From: Alicyclobacillus sp. ALC3
Lineage (GTDB): Bacteria > Bacillota > Bacilli > Alicyclobacillales > Alicyclobacillaceae
DNA length: 64,000 nt
NCBI RefSeq assembly: GCF_028751195.1
Contig: NZ_CP066784.1
Location: 1,240,001-1,304,000 of the forward strand
Reading direction: 5' to 3'
Shown: in pieces, positions 47,506-56,337 of the stretch
How the letters are laid out: every line of letters begins with the position of its first letter
Position numbering within the stretch: position 1 is the first letter of the stretch
The notes under the pieces: model-generated
The model's database searches: none
Seen by the model: the letters and a program-made list of their open reading frames with translations, nothing else
What the model was told of the DNA's origin: nothing
Program-made: the position numbers and the translations under genes

Positions 47506-47985
47506 AGGTGTCATTTTGACACTTACCAACGCGGCTCCGCTCGCGTAGGTGTCATTTTGACACTTACCACCACGCCCTCGCTCACGTAGGTGTCATTTTG
47601 ACACTTACCACCACGACCCCGCTCGCGTAGGTGTCATTTTGACACCTACCACCACGCCCCCGCTAGTGTAGGTGTCATTTTGACACTTACCACCACGACC
47701 CCGCTCGCGTAGGTGTCATTTTGACACTTACCACCACGACCCCGCTCGTGTAGGTGTCATTTTGACACTTACCACCACGCCCTCGCTCGCGTAGGTGTCA
47801 TTTTGACACTTACCACCACGACCCCGCTCGTGTAGGTGTCATTTTGACACTTACCAACGCCGCCCCGCTCGCGTAGGTGTCATTTTGACACTTACCACCA
47901 CGCCCTCGCTCGCGTAGGTGTCATTTTGACACTTACCACCACGACCCCGCTCGCGTAGGTGTCATTTTGACACTTACCACCGTAG
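47503..47985. repeat. 41-bp palindromic tandem array, right of acnA (12 copies, inverted orientation)
   Basis: Same repeat family as the left array but in opposite orientation: core GTGTCATTTTGACAC with spacer such as CACCACGACCCCGCTCGC, period 41. Eleven of the 12 units have left arm GTAGG and right arm CTTAC, that is a G-U pair on the plus strand; one unit has CCTAC. The array ends 29 bases before the glpQ stop codon. The gap between acnA and glpQ holds no gene. Confidence 0.95.
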
Positions 47986-48013
47986 CTCCACAATGAGCGG
48001 TAGTGACGATGAC

Positions 48014-48781
48014 TCAGTGTCGGCGCGGACGAGGTGCGCAGAGTGCGCGAGCGAGGTCTGGATGCTCCGTGATCACGGCGTCAACCCCCCATCGACAGAA
48101 GCGGCGTAGGTCGTCTTCGGCGTTGACCGTATACACTCGCACCTTCACCCCCTGTTGCTGAATTTGGGCTATCTGCTCAGCAGTTACGCTTTTATAGTAC
48201 GGATGTAATGCCCCAGCATCGAGGTAGCGCGCGTACAGCCACGGGTCGACCAGACCGTCTTGATAAAGCAGTGCAATTTCAGCTTCTGGCTGCGCACGTT
48301 TCAACCTTCGCAGCGGTTCATGGTAAAACGACGACACAATGGTCCGGGCGCCAAGTCCGTACGCGATCACGCGCTCCCACGCCCGAAACTCAAGAGCAGG
48401 GTACGGGGTATCGCCGTACTTTAACTCGAGGTTTAGCATCACTGGATAGGGCGCCTCAGCGGCTAACATCAGCACTTCGTCCAGAGTAGGAACACTCACG
48501 CCAGCGAACTCGGGCGCAAACCAACTCCCCGCATCGAGGCGGCGCAAGTCACGCAAAGTCTGCTGTGCGACTTGACCCGAGCCGTCTGTCGTGCGGTCTA
48601 CCGTATCATCATGGATCACGATGAGTTCCCCGTCAGCGGTCATTTGTACATCGAATTCGATCCCGTCAGCCCCCGCCTCAATTGCGAAGGCAAAGGCAGG
48701 CAGTGTGTTTTCCGGTGCGCGAGCGGCGAATCCGCGGTGTGCGTAGACTTGTGTGCGAACCTTTTGTGATGCGTCGAACAA
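48014..48781 (-). CDS. glpQ: Glycerophosphodiester phosphodiesterase
   Basis: Cytoplasmic GDPD, 255 residues, releasing glycerol 3-phosphate from glycerophosphodiesters. Motifs: AHRGFAARAPENTLPAF (catalytic His and metal Glu), GADGIEFDVQMTADGELIVIHDDTVDRTTDG (second His) in pieces, and NLELKYG. No signal peptide. The TTG start at 48781 is supported by AGGAGGT eight bases upstream. It is convergent with acnA, and the 41-bp array lies between the two. Confidence 0.93.
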   Translation of the reverse strand: MFDASQKVRTQVYAHRGFAARAPENTLPAFAFAIEAGADGIEFDVQMTADGELIVIHDDTVDRTTDGSGQVAQQTLRDLRRLDAGSWFAPEFAGVSVPTLDEVLMLAAEAPYPVMLNLELKYGDTPYPALEFRAWERVIAYGLGARTIVSSFYHEPLRRLKRAQPEAEIALLYQDGLVDPWLYARYLDAGALHPYYKSVTAEQIAQIQQQGVKVRVYTVNAEDDLRRFCRWGVDAVITEHPDLARALCAPRPRRH

Positions 48782-48826
48782 AGAGTTGACCTCCTGACTT
48801 GCCGTGACGGACGATGCGTGACGGCA

Positions 48827-48858
48827 GCGTCCTGCTACATATGCGTCCTGCTACATAT
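48827..48858. repeat. 16-bp direct repeat upstream of glpQ
   Basis: GCGTCCTGCTACATAT occurs twice in tandem, about 45-75 bases upstream of the glpQ start. It may be a regulator site pair or a chance duplication. Confidence 0.7.
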
Positions 48859-48916
48859 GCGCGGTGGACAATCGGAACTGCGCGCCCATCGTATCACACG
48901 GGTATGTACAATACTC

Positions 48917-48944
48917 GTCGACCCACCAATTGCAGTGGGTCGAC
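48917..48944 (-). terminator. Hairpin downstream of the YjcZ-like gene
   Basis: Perfect 10-bp stem GTCGACCCAC/GTGGGTCGAC with an eight-base loop, about 30 bases after the stop of the small minus-strand gene at 48974. There is no clear T run on the minus strand, so the termination role is tentative. Confidence 0.45.
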
Positions 48945-48973
48945 TGAAACTATATGAAGGGAATCGTTCGCGA

Positions 48974-49099
48974 TTAGTAGGCCGCGCCTGCCCCCGCACC
49001 TACGCCCATGCCGTACCCCGGCACGAGCAGGAAGAACAGCACGAAGATAATCAGAAACACCACTGCCCAACGCGTGTAGCCACCAAAGACTCCGTACAT
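48974..49099 (-). CDS. YjcZ-like small glycine-rich membrane protein
   Basis: 41-residue peptide with an ATG at 49099 and AAAGGGAGG upstream. Sequence layout: MYGVFGGYTRW, a hydrophobic helix of about 18 residues rich in Val/Phe/Leu, then a glycine/alanine-rich tail GYGMGVGAGAGAAY. This resembles the short YjcZ/sporulation-associated membrane peptides of bacilli, which carry a Tyr/Gly-rich end and one helix. The function is unknown. It is monocistronic. Confidence 0.75.
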   Translation of the reverse strand: MYGVFGGYTRWAVVFLIIFVLFFLLVPGYGMGVGAGAGAAY

Positions 49100-49183
49100 T
49101 GTAACGCCTCCCTTTCAGTCAAGATGCTACACTGTACGCTCGACTACGGGCGCTCGCAGCGGAGATTCGCCTAGTTGGCGCAG

Positions 49184-49215
49184 AACGGGCGGGGACCCCA
49201 GGGTTCCCGCCCGTT
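49184..49215. terminator. GC-rich hairpin between small gene and MFS gene
   Basis: Stem AACGGGCGGGGA/TTCCCGCCCGTT with one mismatch and an eight-base loop. It lies on the downstream side of the minus-strand MFS gene at 49530 but 315 bases away. The rest of 49216-49529 shows no convincing gene. Confidence 0.45.
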
Positions 49216-49529
49216 GACTTGATGCCTGTCAATCTGTTCCTTGCGCAGTGAAGGATGCTACTGCAGGTTCGAGACTGACGAACCGTATTCTCCGCCGAGG
49301 CGGCGCGAATACTTTCCAACTTGAGGTGTGCCGTACCGATGGTTCGCCATTTTCGCTACAGATTCCCCTCGAGCCATGCTCGCAGAAGCTGTACTGCTCA
49401 TCACCGGACCAGACGCTTCATCGCCGCGTCCAATAGACTTGCGTCTCGACGTCATGGCAAGCCACCCCCTGATTGGCATCAAATCGGTAGTTAGAGTTCC
49501 CGCCAACCGCTGCATCATACAACCGTCCG

Positions 49530-50837
49530 TTATGTAGCGACCCCATCGCCGTACACTTGGCCTTCAAAGCGGCGGAACGATGCCCGATAAAACAGCGCGC
49601 CGACCAGGTACATGCCGGCTGTGACAGAAAAGACAATCGCATACCCCGTGTAGGCACCGTAGTGGTGTACGACGGTGGTACTGACGGGACCCATTACAGC
49701 CCAGCCGAGGGTGAACATTGTCTGGCCGGAACTGACAGCAAAACCCTTCAAGTCGTCGTCCACCAAGGCCATCATGACGGAGTCTTGAATTGGGTTGCTG
49801 CAGTTCATTAAAGCTTGACGCAGAATCACGGCGCCTGAAGCAAACCACATGTTCCGAAAGAACGCCGTCATAATCAGAAACGGGATGGAAATCAGTTGAA
49901 ATCCAGAGGCTGATTTTACGGGCCCAAACCGCCGCGCGGCAGCAGGTCCGACGAACATCGCCAAAGCAGTCACTGCCTGTCCGAGCGCCATCACAACGCC
50001 AATACCCGCCTTCGGCATGCGGAACCGTTCGAGAAAGTACAAGTTGAGATACGGGATCACAAGCCCTGCTCCAAAGCCGATGATGGCAGACGAAATTGTA
50101 AAGCGCACAATCAGTCCAAGTTGATCCCGGCGTTTACGCACTGCTCTCAGCGCTGCGCCCATCGGTTGTCGCTTTTTCTCCTCACCCTGAGTAGCTGCGT
50201 CCGCAATCCTGTTCTCCTCAATGCGAGAAAACGGGATCATCGCGGACAGACCAATGACAGCGCCAGTCAGCAGCGTCACCCGCACGGACCACAACTCGCC
50301 AGTGGGTGAGCCAGCGAATACCGTGTGCCCGAGAACCCCTGACATGCCCCCCGCCAGCAGGTTGCCCAGCACCTGAGCTGCTAAGGCGACGCCAAAGTTG
50401 ACACTGAACAGATGGAAGCGCTCGTCCTTGCGTGTGTTTTCGGCCAACAGAGGTAAGGCAGAGACCCAGATGACAGAGGTCACCAAGCCCGTGGCAAAAG
50501 CCCCTGCGACAATCCAGACCGGGTTGTGCATGACAGCCTGAACCATGTAGAGCAAGGAACTTAGCACTCCTGCGACAAACATTGCGCGCTTACGTCCAAT
50601 GCGGTCGCTCAGCATGCCCGCAGGAACAAGGCTAATCGCACCTGCAATCGAGCCAGCAGACACGTAGTACCCTGCAACGGGGTCAGGCAAGCCCTGACTC
50701 TTGATATACAAGTTATAGAGTACGCTGAAAAAGCCCGAACTGATCTGCGTCAGAAACGAGGCCACAAAAAAGAAGCGCACGTTTCGGTGTGCGCCGAGAA
50801 GTGCCGATTTGTATTCGTTCACGAGTCTGCTCATCAT
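49530..50837 (-). CDS. MFS transporter
   Basis: Twelve-segment major facilitator of about 435 residues. Motif A is seen as GMLSDRIGRKRAMFVAGV after helix 2, and a long basic loop (QGEEKKRQPMGAALRAVRKRRDQ) lies between the two halves. It begins with MMSRLVNEYKSALLGAHRNVR. The ribosome site is weak, so the exact start (ATG 50837 or 50834) is uncertain. The substrate is unknown; it looks like the drug/sugar efflux-type branch. Confidence 0.85.
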   Translation of the reverse strand: MMSRLVNEYKSALLGAHRNVRFFFVASFLTQISSGFFSVLYNLYIKSQGLPDPVAGYYVSAGSIAGAISLVPAGMLSDRIGRKRAMFVAGVLSSLLYMVQAVMHNPVWIVAGAFATGLVTSVIWVSALPLLAENTRKDERFHLFSVNFGVALAAQVLGNLLAGGMSGVLGHTVFAGSPTGELWSVRVTLLTGAVIGLSAMIPFSRIEENRIADAATQGEEKKRQPMGAALRAVRKRRDQLGLIVRFTISSAIIGFGAGLVIPYLNLYFLERFRMPKAGIGVVMALGQAVTALAMFVGPAAARRFGPVKSASGFQLISIPFLIMTAFFRNMWFASGAVILRQALMNCSNPIQDSVMMALVDDDLKGFAVSSGQTMFTLGWAVMGPVSTTVVHHYGAYTGYAIVFSVTAGMYLVGALFYRASFRRFEGQVYGDGVAT

Positions 50838-50931
50838 AGCGAAATAAGCATAGCACACTGGTCCCCCGTATGAAAGCGACAACGGCTGGAAACCCTCTAG
50901 GCATCACGAGAGGAGGCCGTAACGGCACAGG

Positions 50932-51300
50932 TTAGGCGTGTAAGGCCGCGACGATGAATAACACCCAACCGGCCATGAAGGCAAGCCCGCCAAACGGCGT
51001 GACAATTCCAATCGCTTTGCTACGGCTGCCCGTCAGTATGTACAGACTGCCTGAGAACAGCACGATGCCAACTGTGAACAACCACCCTGCGAACGTCAGA
51101 GGCGGTGTCACGCCTTTGATCGCAGCCAGAAAACCAACTGCGAGCAACGCCAATCCGTGGTACATTTGGTACTGTACTCCAGTCTGATAGACTGCCAGTT
51201 TCTCGGCTGTCACCTTGTCGCGCAGCGCGTGCGCTCCAAACGCGCCAAGTGCAACCGCAACCCCTGCGAACACAGCACCAAGTACCAAAAATGTATGCAT
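50932..51300 (-). CDS. DUF423 membrane protein (YwdK/YgdD family)
   Basis: 122 residues with four hydrophobic segments. It has the DUF423 pattern FLVLGAVFAGVAVALGAFGAHALRD followed by YQTGVQYQMYHGLALLAVG. The ATG at 51300 has AAAGGAG ten bases upstream and gives the exact family length. The frame stays open for another 60 hydrophobic codons upstream, but without a ribosome site. The function of the family is not established. Confidence 0.9.
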   Translation of the reverse strand: MHTFLVLGAVFAGVAVALGAFGAHALRDKVTAEKLAVYQTGVQYQMYHGLALLAVGFLAAIKGVTPPLTFAGWLFTVGIVLFSGSLYILTGSRSKAIGIVTPFGGLAFMAGWVLFIVAALHA

Positions 51301-51537
51301 GGCGAGCCACTCCTTTCCGAATCGGTAGCATGGGAGGTGAATGAAATCCCAAGAGAACGAAAACCGACACACAATGATGCGAACAAGACACTCCCCCGCG
51401 AAGAACACGATGAACGCATTCCCGGCGAAGACCAGCGCAGTGAGAACCGCAACGATGAAAAAAACGCCTGAACAAGTCACCCCGGGTCAGCACACTGCGG
51501 CCCGGGTATTGACTGTTCACTCTGCGGCGTAATCCAC

Positions 51538-52218
51538 CTAGTCTCCGAAATTGTAGATCCAGTACACTTCTCGGCCAAGGCGCTCTTCTATTTCGCGCCG
51601 AACAGCTGCGTCTGTTCCAGCCCCTTCTTCCATACGCTTTAACATCGCTTCTGACTGTGACCGATGTGCACGCATCGCTTCAATCTTCGTGTCAAGCACT
51701 TCGCTCACGTCAAGGTCAATGTGCGGCGCACCGAGCACTTCGCGGGCGTCGCGGGTGACCGCCGAGCCCCACAGTACAGGCCGCTGTTCTTTGGGAATGC
51801 GGCGCATCGCGCGGACGGTCGCCTCCGACATTGCATCATGGTCGGGATGCACGCCGAGCTTCGGATAGTAGGTGATAACGAGAGACGGATTGGTCTCTGC
51901 AATCACCTCGCCAATCCGGTCCGCGACCACTTCCGGATCCTCAAACTCCACAGTCTTATCGCGCAGACCAAACAGTCGCAAGTCGCGAATACCGAGCACA
52001 GTGCAGGCGTCGCGCAGTTCCTTTTCGCGAATTTTCGGCAGCGACTCGCGTGTCGCGAACGACGGTTTACCCATGTTGCGCCCCATCTGCCCGAGCGTGC
52101 TGCAAATCAGCGTGACCGGTGTACCCAGGCGGGTTTGCATCGCAATCAGGCCAGCCTTTCCGAACGTCTCGTCGTCCGGGTGCGGATACACAGCCAATAT
52201 GTGGCGTTCCTTCTCCAT
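51538..52218 (-). CDS. bshB2: Bacillithiol-related N-acetylglucosaminyl-malate/PIG-L deacetylase
   Basis: PIG-L/LmbE zinc deacetylase of 226 residues with the metal motif AVYPHPDDETFG and the distal HPDHDAMSEA. It lies 67 bases downstream of a YojF gene, the same pairing as yojF-yojG (bshB2) in B. subtilis, which supports a role in bacillithiol synthesis or turnover. The ATG at 52218 has GAGGAGG upstream. Confidence 0.9.
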   Translation of the reverse strand: MEKERHILAVYPHPDDETFGKAGLIAMQTRLGTPVTLICSTLGQMGRNMGKPSFATRESLPKIREKELRDACTVLGIRDLRLFGLRDKTVEFEDPEVVADRIGEVIAETNPSLVITYYPKLGVHPDHDAMSEATVRAMRRIPKEQRPVLWGSAVTRDAREVLGAPHIDLDVSEVLDTKIEAMRAHRSQSEAMLKRMEEGAGTDAAVRREIEERLGREVYWIYNFGD

Positions 52219-52285
52219 CCTCAGTCCTCCTCGTGACGTTCCTGTCTTAGCCGCAAAACTGTAGGGTCACGGCTAACAGCACTTG

Positions 52286-52636
52286 TTACATTTCAAACGG
52301 CTGGTGACTCAACTCCAAGGCGACGGCCAGCCGGCCATCTGGGTCGTGGCCGACCAACAGCAAACGGCCCTCCCCGTCGACTTCCCAGTCGGTCAGCCCT
52401 TGTGCATAAATCCAGCCGTTGTCCATCTTCAGGCCGACACGGTAAGGTCCGTCTCCTTCGATCGAACCGCGATTGAACTTGACCAGTCCATTTCTTATAT
52501 AGGCACTTACAGCCATCGGCGCTTCTTCTCGCAAAGCTGCATACGCACCGTTGGTTGTCTCAAGGTGCAGGTACACTTCTTCGTTAACGAAACCCTGTAA
52601 CGCCTCGTGTACCGCCTCCCGGCGAATTGGTTCCAT
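52286..52636 (-). CDS. yojF: YojF family protein (DUF1806)
   Basis: 116 residues with conserved blocks EVYLHLETTNGAYA, AYIRNGLVKFNRG, GPYRVGLKMDNGWIYAQGLT and the C-terminal ALELSHQPFEM, all typical of YojF. The family has no assigned biochemical role but is genomically tied to bshB2, as here. ATG at 52636 with GGGGGA upstream. Confidence 0.88.
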   Translation of the reverse strand: MEPIRREAVHEALQGFVNEEVYLHLETTNGAYAALREEAPMAVSAYIRNGLVKFNRGSIEGDGPYRVGLKMDNGWIYAQGLTDWEVDGEGRLLLVGHDPDGRLAVALELSHQPFEM

Positions 52637-52774
52637 GGATTCATCCCCCGTCTAAGCCAGAGTCACGCCAGCGCCCAGCGGGCGCCGACACTTTGTACAC
52701 AGTCCATGTTACTCTACCACAAGTGGATTCTCCAAGACTCACGCATTTGCGGCCTCTGCTTGGGTGTTGCCTGC

Positions 52775-54913
52775 TCAGAGCGCTTCCACACTCGGCAACA
52801 GCGGCGACGGGCGTTCTGTGTACTGCAGCCGCAACTGATGCAGCGCCCGGGTGCAAGCTACGTACAACAGGCGCCCAGAAAATGGAGTCTCGTCATAGGA
52901 CATGTCGTCTGTATCGACCAGCAACACCGCGTCGAACTCCAGTCCTTTAGCCAAATACACGGGCAGGACTGACACTCCACCTTGGTAGTGTGACTCGTCG
53001 CCTTCAATCCGGTATGCGTCTACTCCAGCTGCCGTCAGTGCGTCGTGAAACGCCGCGACATCCAAGGTTCGCCTGCAGATCACGGCGACCGTGTGCGCTT
53101 CTTCTTGCATCTCTAGGACTGCCTGCACAGCCCGGTTCAGGCGTTCCTCACTTCGCAGTGCCTCCACCTTCACCGCTCGCCCACTACGGAACACTGGCTT
53201 CGCCTGTAGGAAACCCGGAAAGCGCGCAACGACTGCGTTGGCAAACTCAATGATTTCCGTCGTTGAGCGGTAGCTGACATCCAGTTGGAAATAGGCGCGC
53301 ACGTCTTCGTCGAACAGGCGCAGAAACGGATCCCACGCCGTGATCCCTTGGTCGGTGTGAATGCTTTGGCCAAGGTCGCCGAGAATCGTGATCGATTGGC
53401 TCGGACAGTACCGTTTCACGACTTCAATTTGCAGCGGAGAGAAGTCCTGAGCCTCGTCAATCACGACGTGATCAAACCGTTGTGTCCCATCCACGCCGAA
53501 CAACAGGGTGTGCAGGTAGACCATGCCCGCTACTTCTGACGCTTCCACGAGACTGCGGCCAGGAGCCGACGTAGGCGCACCCAGACGGCCCGCAACAGTG
53601 GAGGTCAGACCTTCTGCGGCTGCGACCTCACGGTACAGGGCTACCACGTCGAACGCAGCCCACTTCTTTGAGTAGGCGCGGAAGCGAGACGAGGCCTGTT
53701 TGCGCTGGTTTGCTCGCACAGTCGCAGAACTCTGTCGCTTGAGTTCCATCTCGTACCACCGCTTGACGCGGGCAAGCACGCGCTCGCGCCGCTTGGCTGG
53801 TGGCAAGTGCCCATAATCCCCTGCCCACCAAGCTGCGATGGCTTGTGCAGGCAACGCAGCCCCGTCCCACGGTTCGAAGTCGGCTTCAGGCACACTGTTC
53901 TGCTCGAGTTGTGCAACATACTGTTGAAGCTTTTGCGCAAACTCGACTGATCCCTTGTATTGAAGTCGTCTGCGCTCAGCTTCATATGCCTCGTCGCGTG
54001 GCCGGTCAAACCAGGAAGCCAACCGCTCAGCCGGGTCAGCGAGTTTCATCCGGCCACCCATTTGTTCCATGGCCCAGCTGTGGAACGTGGTCTGGCGAAT
54101 GCCGCCGACACCGAGTTCCGGCAGCACGTCCGAGATGTACTCCAAGAACATCGCGTTCGGCGCAAAAATCATCATCCGTTCTGCTCGCAACCGGTCTTGG
54201 TACTCATACAGAAGGTACGCCAAGCGGTGCAAAGCTACGGTAGTTTTTCCGCTCCCAGCAACACCCTGAATCACCATGGCGCGTTCCCGCGGTGCGCGGA
54301 TGATGCGGTCTTGTTCCGCCTGAATCGTCGAGACGATGTCGCGCAACCGGTTATCTTTTTGTTCCGCCAGTCGATAGAGGAGAAATTCATCAGTCACTGA
54401 CAGGTTTTCTTCGCCGCGCACGAAACTGTCAACTGCCCGCTGCAAATTCGAATCGCGGATGACAATGTTGCGCTTCAGATAGATCTCGCCTGTCACTTCC
54501 CCTTCCGGGGATGTGTATGAAGTTTCTTGCTCAGCGCCCGTCGCCGCGTAGAACAGTCGCGCCACAGGCGCACGCCAGTCCACCACCAGCCGTTCCACGG
54601 TCCCTTCGGCTTCTACACCGCGTTTGCCAATGTAAAGTGGCGTTGGCTCCAGTACCCCAACTTCCGCAAAGTCAATTCGCCCAAAGTACGGCTCCCGCCT
54701 CGCCACGCGCAAATCCCGCAGGCGGTCTCCACGCAGACGGGCCACAGCTACCTCCGCAACCTCGTCCGCCGTCTGTGCTTCCACGTCGGTTGTGTCGCGA
54801 TCACGGTCCTTGTCATCTCCGTAGGCCTCGAGCCGAACCAATTGCCTGTCAATTTGTGCAAGGACGTCAGAGAGTCGTGTCCGTTCTTCCACGATCGGGT
54901 CTTCCGTCGACAA
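52775..54913 (-). CDS. helD: HelD-like superfamily 1 helicase / RNA polymerase recycling factor
   Basis: UvrD/Rep-type SF1 ATPase of about 712 residues. Walker A is GVAGSGKTTVALHRLAYLLY, Walker B is HVVIDEAQDFSPLQ, motif III is GDLGQSIH, motif IV is LDVSYRSTTEI, and later motifs are KGLEFDAVLLVD and YVACTRALHQL. The N-terminal acidic coiled-coil-like region (RTRLSDVLAQIDRQLVRLEAY) fits HelD, which removes stalled RNA polymerase from DNA. Start: the TTG at 54913 is eight bases from AGGGGGG; the GTG at 54919 is only two bases away. The upstream frame to 55237 is ignored. Confidence 0.88.
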   Translation of the reverse strand: MSTEDPIVEERTRLSDVLAQIDRQLVRLEAYGDDKDRDRDTTDVEAQTADEVAEVAVARLRGDRLRDLRVARREPYFGRIDFAEVGVLEPTPLYIGKRGVEAEGTVERLVVDWRAPVARLFYAATGAEQETSYTSPEGEVTGEIYLKRNIVIRDSNLQRAVDSFVRGEENLSVTDEFLLYRLAEQKDNRLRDIVSTIQAEQDRIIRAPRERAMVIQGVAGSGKTTVALHRLAYLLYEYQDRLRAERMMIFAPNAMFLEYISDVLPELGVGGIRQTTFHSWAMEQMGGRMKLADPAERLASWFDRPRDEAYEAERRRLQYKGSVEFAQKLQQYVAQLEQNSVPEADFEPWDGAALPAQAIAAWWAGDYGHLPPAKRRERVLARVKRWYEMELKRQSSATVRANQRKQASSRFRAYSKKWAAFDVVALYREVAAAEGLTSTVAGRLGAPTSAPGRSLVEASEVAGMVYLHTLLFGVDGTQRFDHVVIDEAQDFSPLQIEVVKRYCPSQSITILGDLGQSIHTDQGITAWDPFLRLFDEDVRAYFQLDVSYRSTTEIIEFANAVVARFPGFLQAKPVFRSGRAVKVEALRSEERLNRAVQAVLEMQEEAHTVAVICRRTLDVAAFHDALTAAGVDAYRIEGDESHYQGGVSVLPVYLAKGLEFDAVLLVDTDDMSYDETPFSGRLLYVACTRALHQLRLQYTERPSPLLPSVEAL

Positions 54914-55023
54914 CTGCACATCCCCCCTGTGCTGCGAAAGCCTGCTGGCGGCTGTGTCACAGAAACTATATTTTACACTAATGGCTGTTGCACTGGTACT
55001 ACGGATTTGCTGGTCGTTCCCAG

Positions 55024-56307
55024 CTAGACGACGGCGTAGCCGTGTGTGAACGACACGGTCAGCAGGCAGCCAAAAAGTGCCGACACGAAGAGGACGCCGA
55101 CAACGGCAGTCCGCCGACTCGCTATCGGCAGCCAAAACAGCGGGCCTGCAAGCGCTGGCCAGCACATACAGAGCAACCGAAGCACGCCGGAAATCGGAGT
55201 GCTTGGCACATACGATGTCAGTCCAATCAACACCCACGCAAAAGCGAACAGGCCACTCTCCAGCGAACGCAGGGTAAGCCCGGAATGTGGCGCCCAGACA
55301 TCACCTGTGCGAGCAAACCAAAGCACAGAAAGTACGTAAGTTACAGATAACAGTGTTGCAAACAGAGCCGCCAACGGCAACAAAGGTGCTTGCTGCAGGT
55401 GGAGGAACTGTTCAAAGAGACTAAAGCCCGGAATGCGCCATGTGTGTCCCCATATTCTCTCCGCGCGGAACATCGCGAGCGGCGCATGAAAGCGCACGCC
55501 TAGATAGGCTGAGAAAGACGCCCAACCGGCAAGGGTCGAAACTGTATAAGTGATGGCTCGCAGCCACTGGCGAAGGCGCAGATAGCGCAAGCCAAAAATG
55601 ATGACGAGAACTCCTAGCTCGTGACTAAGTCCGGCGCCAAAAGCGGCAGCGCAGGCGAGCAGGTGATAATAGGGGCCTACGTTCGCGTCGGCAACTGCAC
55701 GCGAGACCGCGAACAGGCAGAGGAGAGAGAAGAAAATCACATAGACGTCAGAGTAAAGCGCCGAGTCAAACACCATTGCTGGCGACAGCGCGCAGAGTCC
55801 GACCGCAACGGATGCTTCCCATGGCCGCAACACGTTGCGAAACAGTCGATCGGCAATCACAAGCGCTGCCAGCAACACAAGGTTCCCCACTGCAACCGCC
55901 AACACCGTGCCAAACGCATGCACAACGAGCGGCACCAGAGGAAAAAACGCCGCCCCCTGAAGGGGTGCTAGCGGTAACGGGTTGCCACCTAGAGCGAGCG
56001 GTGCTTGGTCCGCCAGCGGAATGGCGTAGCCGAAATGGCCAAGTAATGAGTACCATACGCCGTCCCACTGCACAAAGGCGTCAATAAAGGTGTGCGTCAG
56101 GTGCGTGTAATACTGCGTGTGAGGCACAGGAACCCGAGCAAGGACAGCGACCAGTAGTAAGTGGACGGCAAACCAGACAAAGGGCGCCCATGGGTAGCTT
56201 TGCAGTCTGTCCCGTCTGTCGCTATTCACGACAGCCGTCACGAGTAAGCCATCTTTGGCTGCAGTGTGATCAATGAGGAAGGCCCCTTTCCTCCTCATCT
56301 TTACCAC
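55024..56307 (-). CDS. PIG-V/Gpi18-like mannosyltransferase, polytopic
   Basis: About 427 residues with ten or more hydrophobic segments. The loop FVQWDGVWYSLLGHFGYAIPL carries the WDxxWY...GY signature of the PIG-V family, which transfers mannose from a lipid-phosphate donor outside the membrane. In bacteria such proteins are thought to act in glycolipid or protein glycosylation. The start is uncertain: GTG 56307 has only a weak site, and a strong AGGAGG lies inside the frame just after it. It lies 30 bases after the SGNH hydrolase gene on the same strand. Confidence 0.8.
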   Translation of the reverse strand: MVKMRRKGAFLIDHTAAKDGLLVTAVVNSDRRDRLQSYPWAPFVWFAVHLLLVAVLARVPVPHTQYYTHLTHTFIDAFVQWDGVWYSLLGHFGYAIPLADQAPLALGGNPLPLAPLQGAAFFPLVPLVVHAFGTVLAVAVGNLVLLAALVIADRLFRNVLRPWEASVAVGLCALSPAMVFDSALYSDVYVIFFSLLCLFAVSRAVADANVGPYYHLLACAAAFGAGLSHELGVLVIIFGLRYLRLRQWLRAITYTVSTLAGWASFSAYLGVRFHAPLAMFRAERIWGHTWRIPGFSLFEQFLHLQQAPLLPLAALFATLLSVTYVLSVLWFARTGDVWAPHSGLTLRSLESGLFAFAWVLIGLTSYVPSTPISGVLRLLCMCWPALAGPLFWLPIASRRTAVVGVLFVSALFGCLLTVSFTHGYAVV

Positions 56308-56337
56308 GACGGTTACTCAGATTCCTGCAACCCGCTG

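Noticed and set aside
49258..49518. 86-codon minus-strand ORF with a possible small protein MANHRYGTPQVGKYSRRLGG
   Set aside because: No ribosome site at any of its starts and no family recognised; the upstream half is compositionally unlike a protein. Conservation data would be needed to revive it.
51341..51532. 63-codon plus-strand ORF
   Set aside because: No ribosome site and a Thr/Lys/Arg-rich composition; it is antisense to the open frame ahead of the DUF423 gene.
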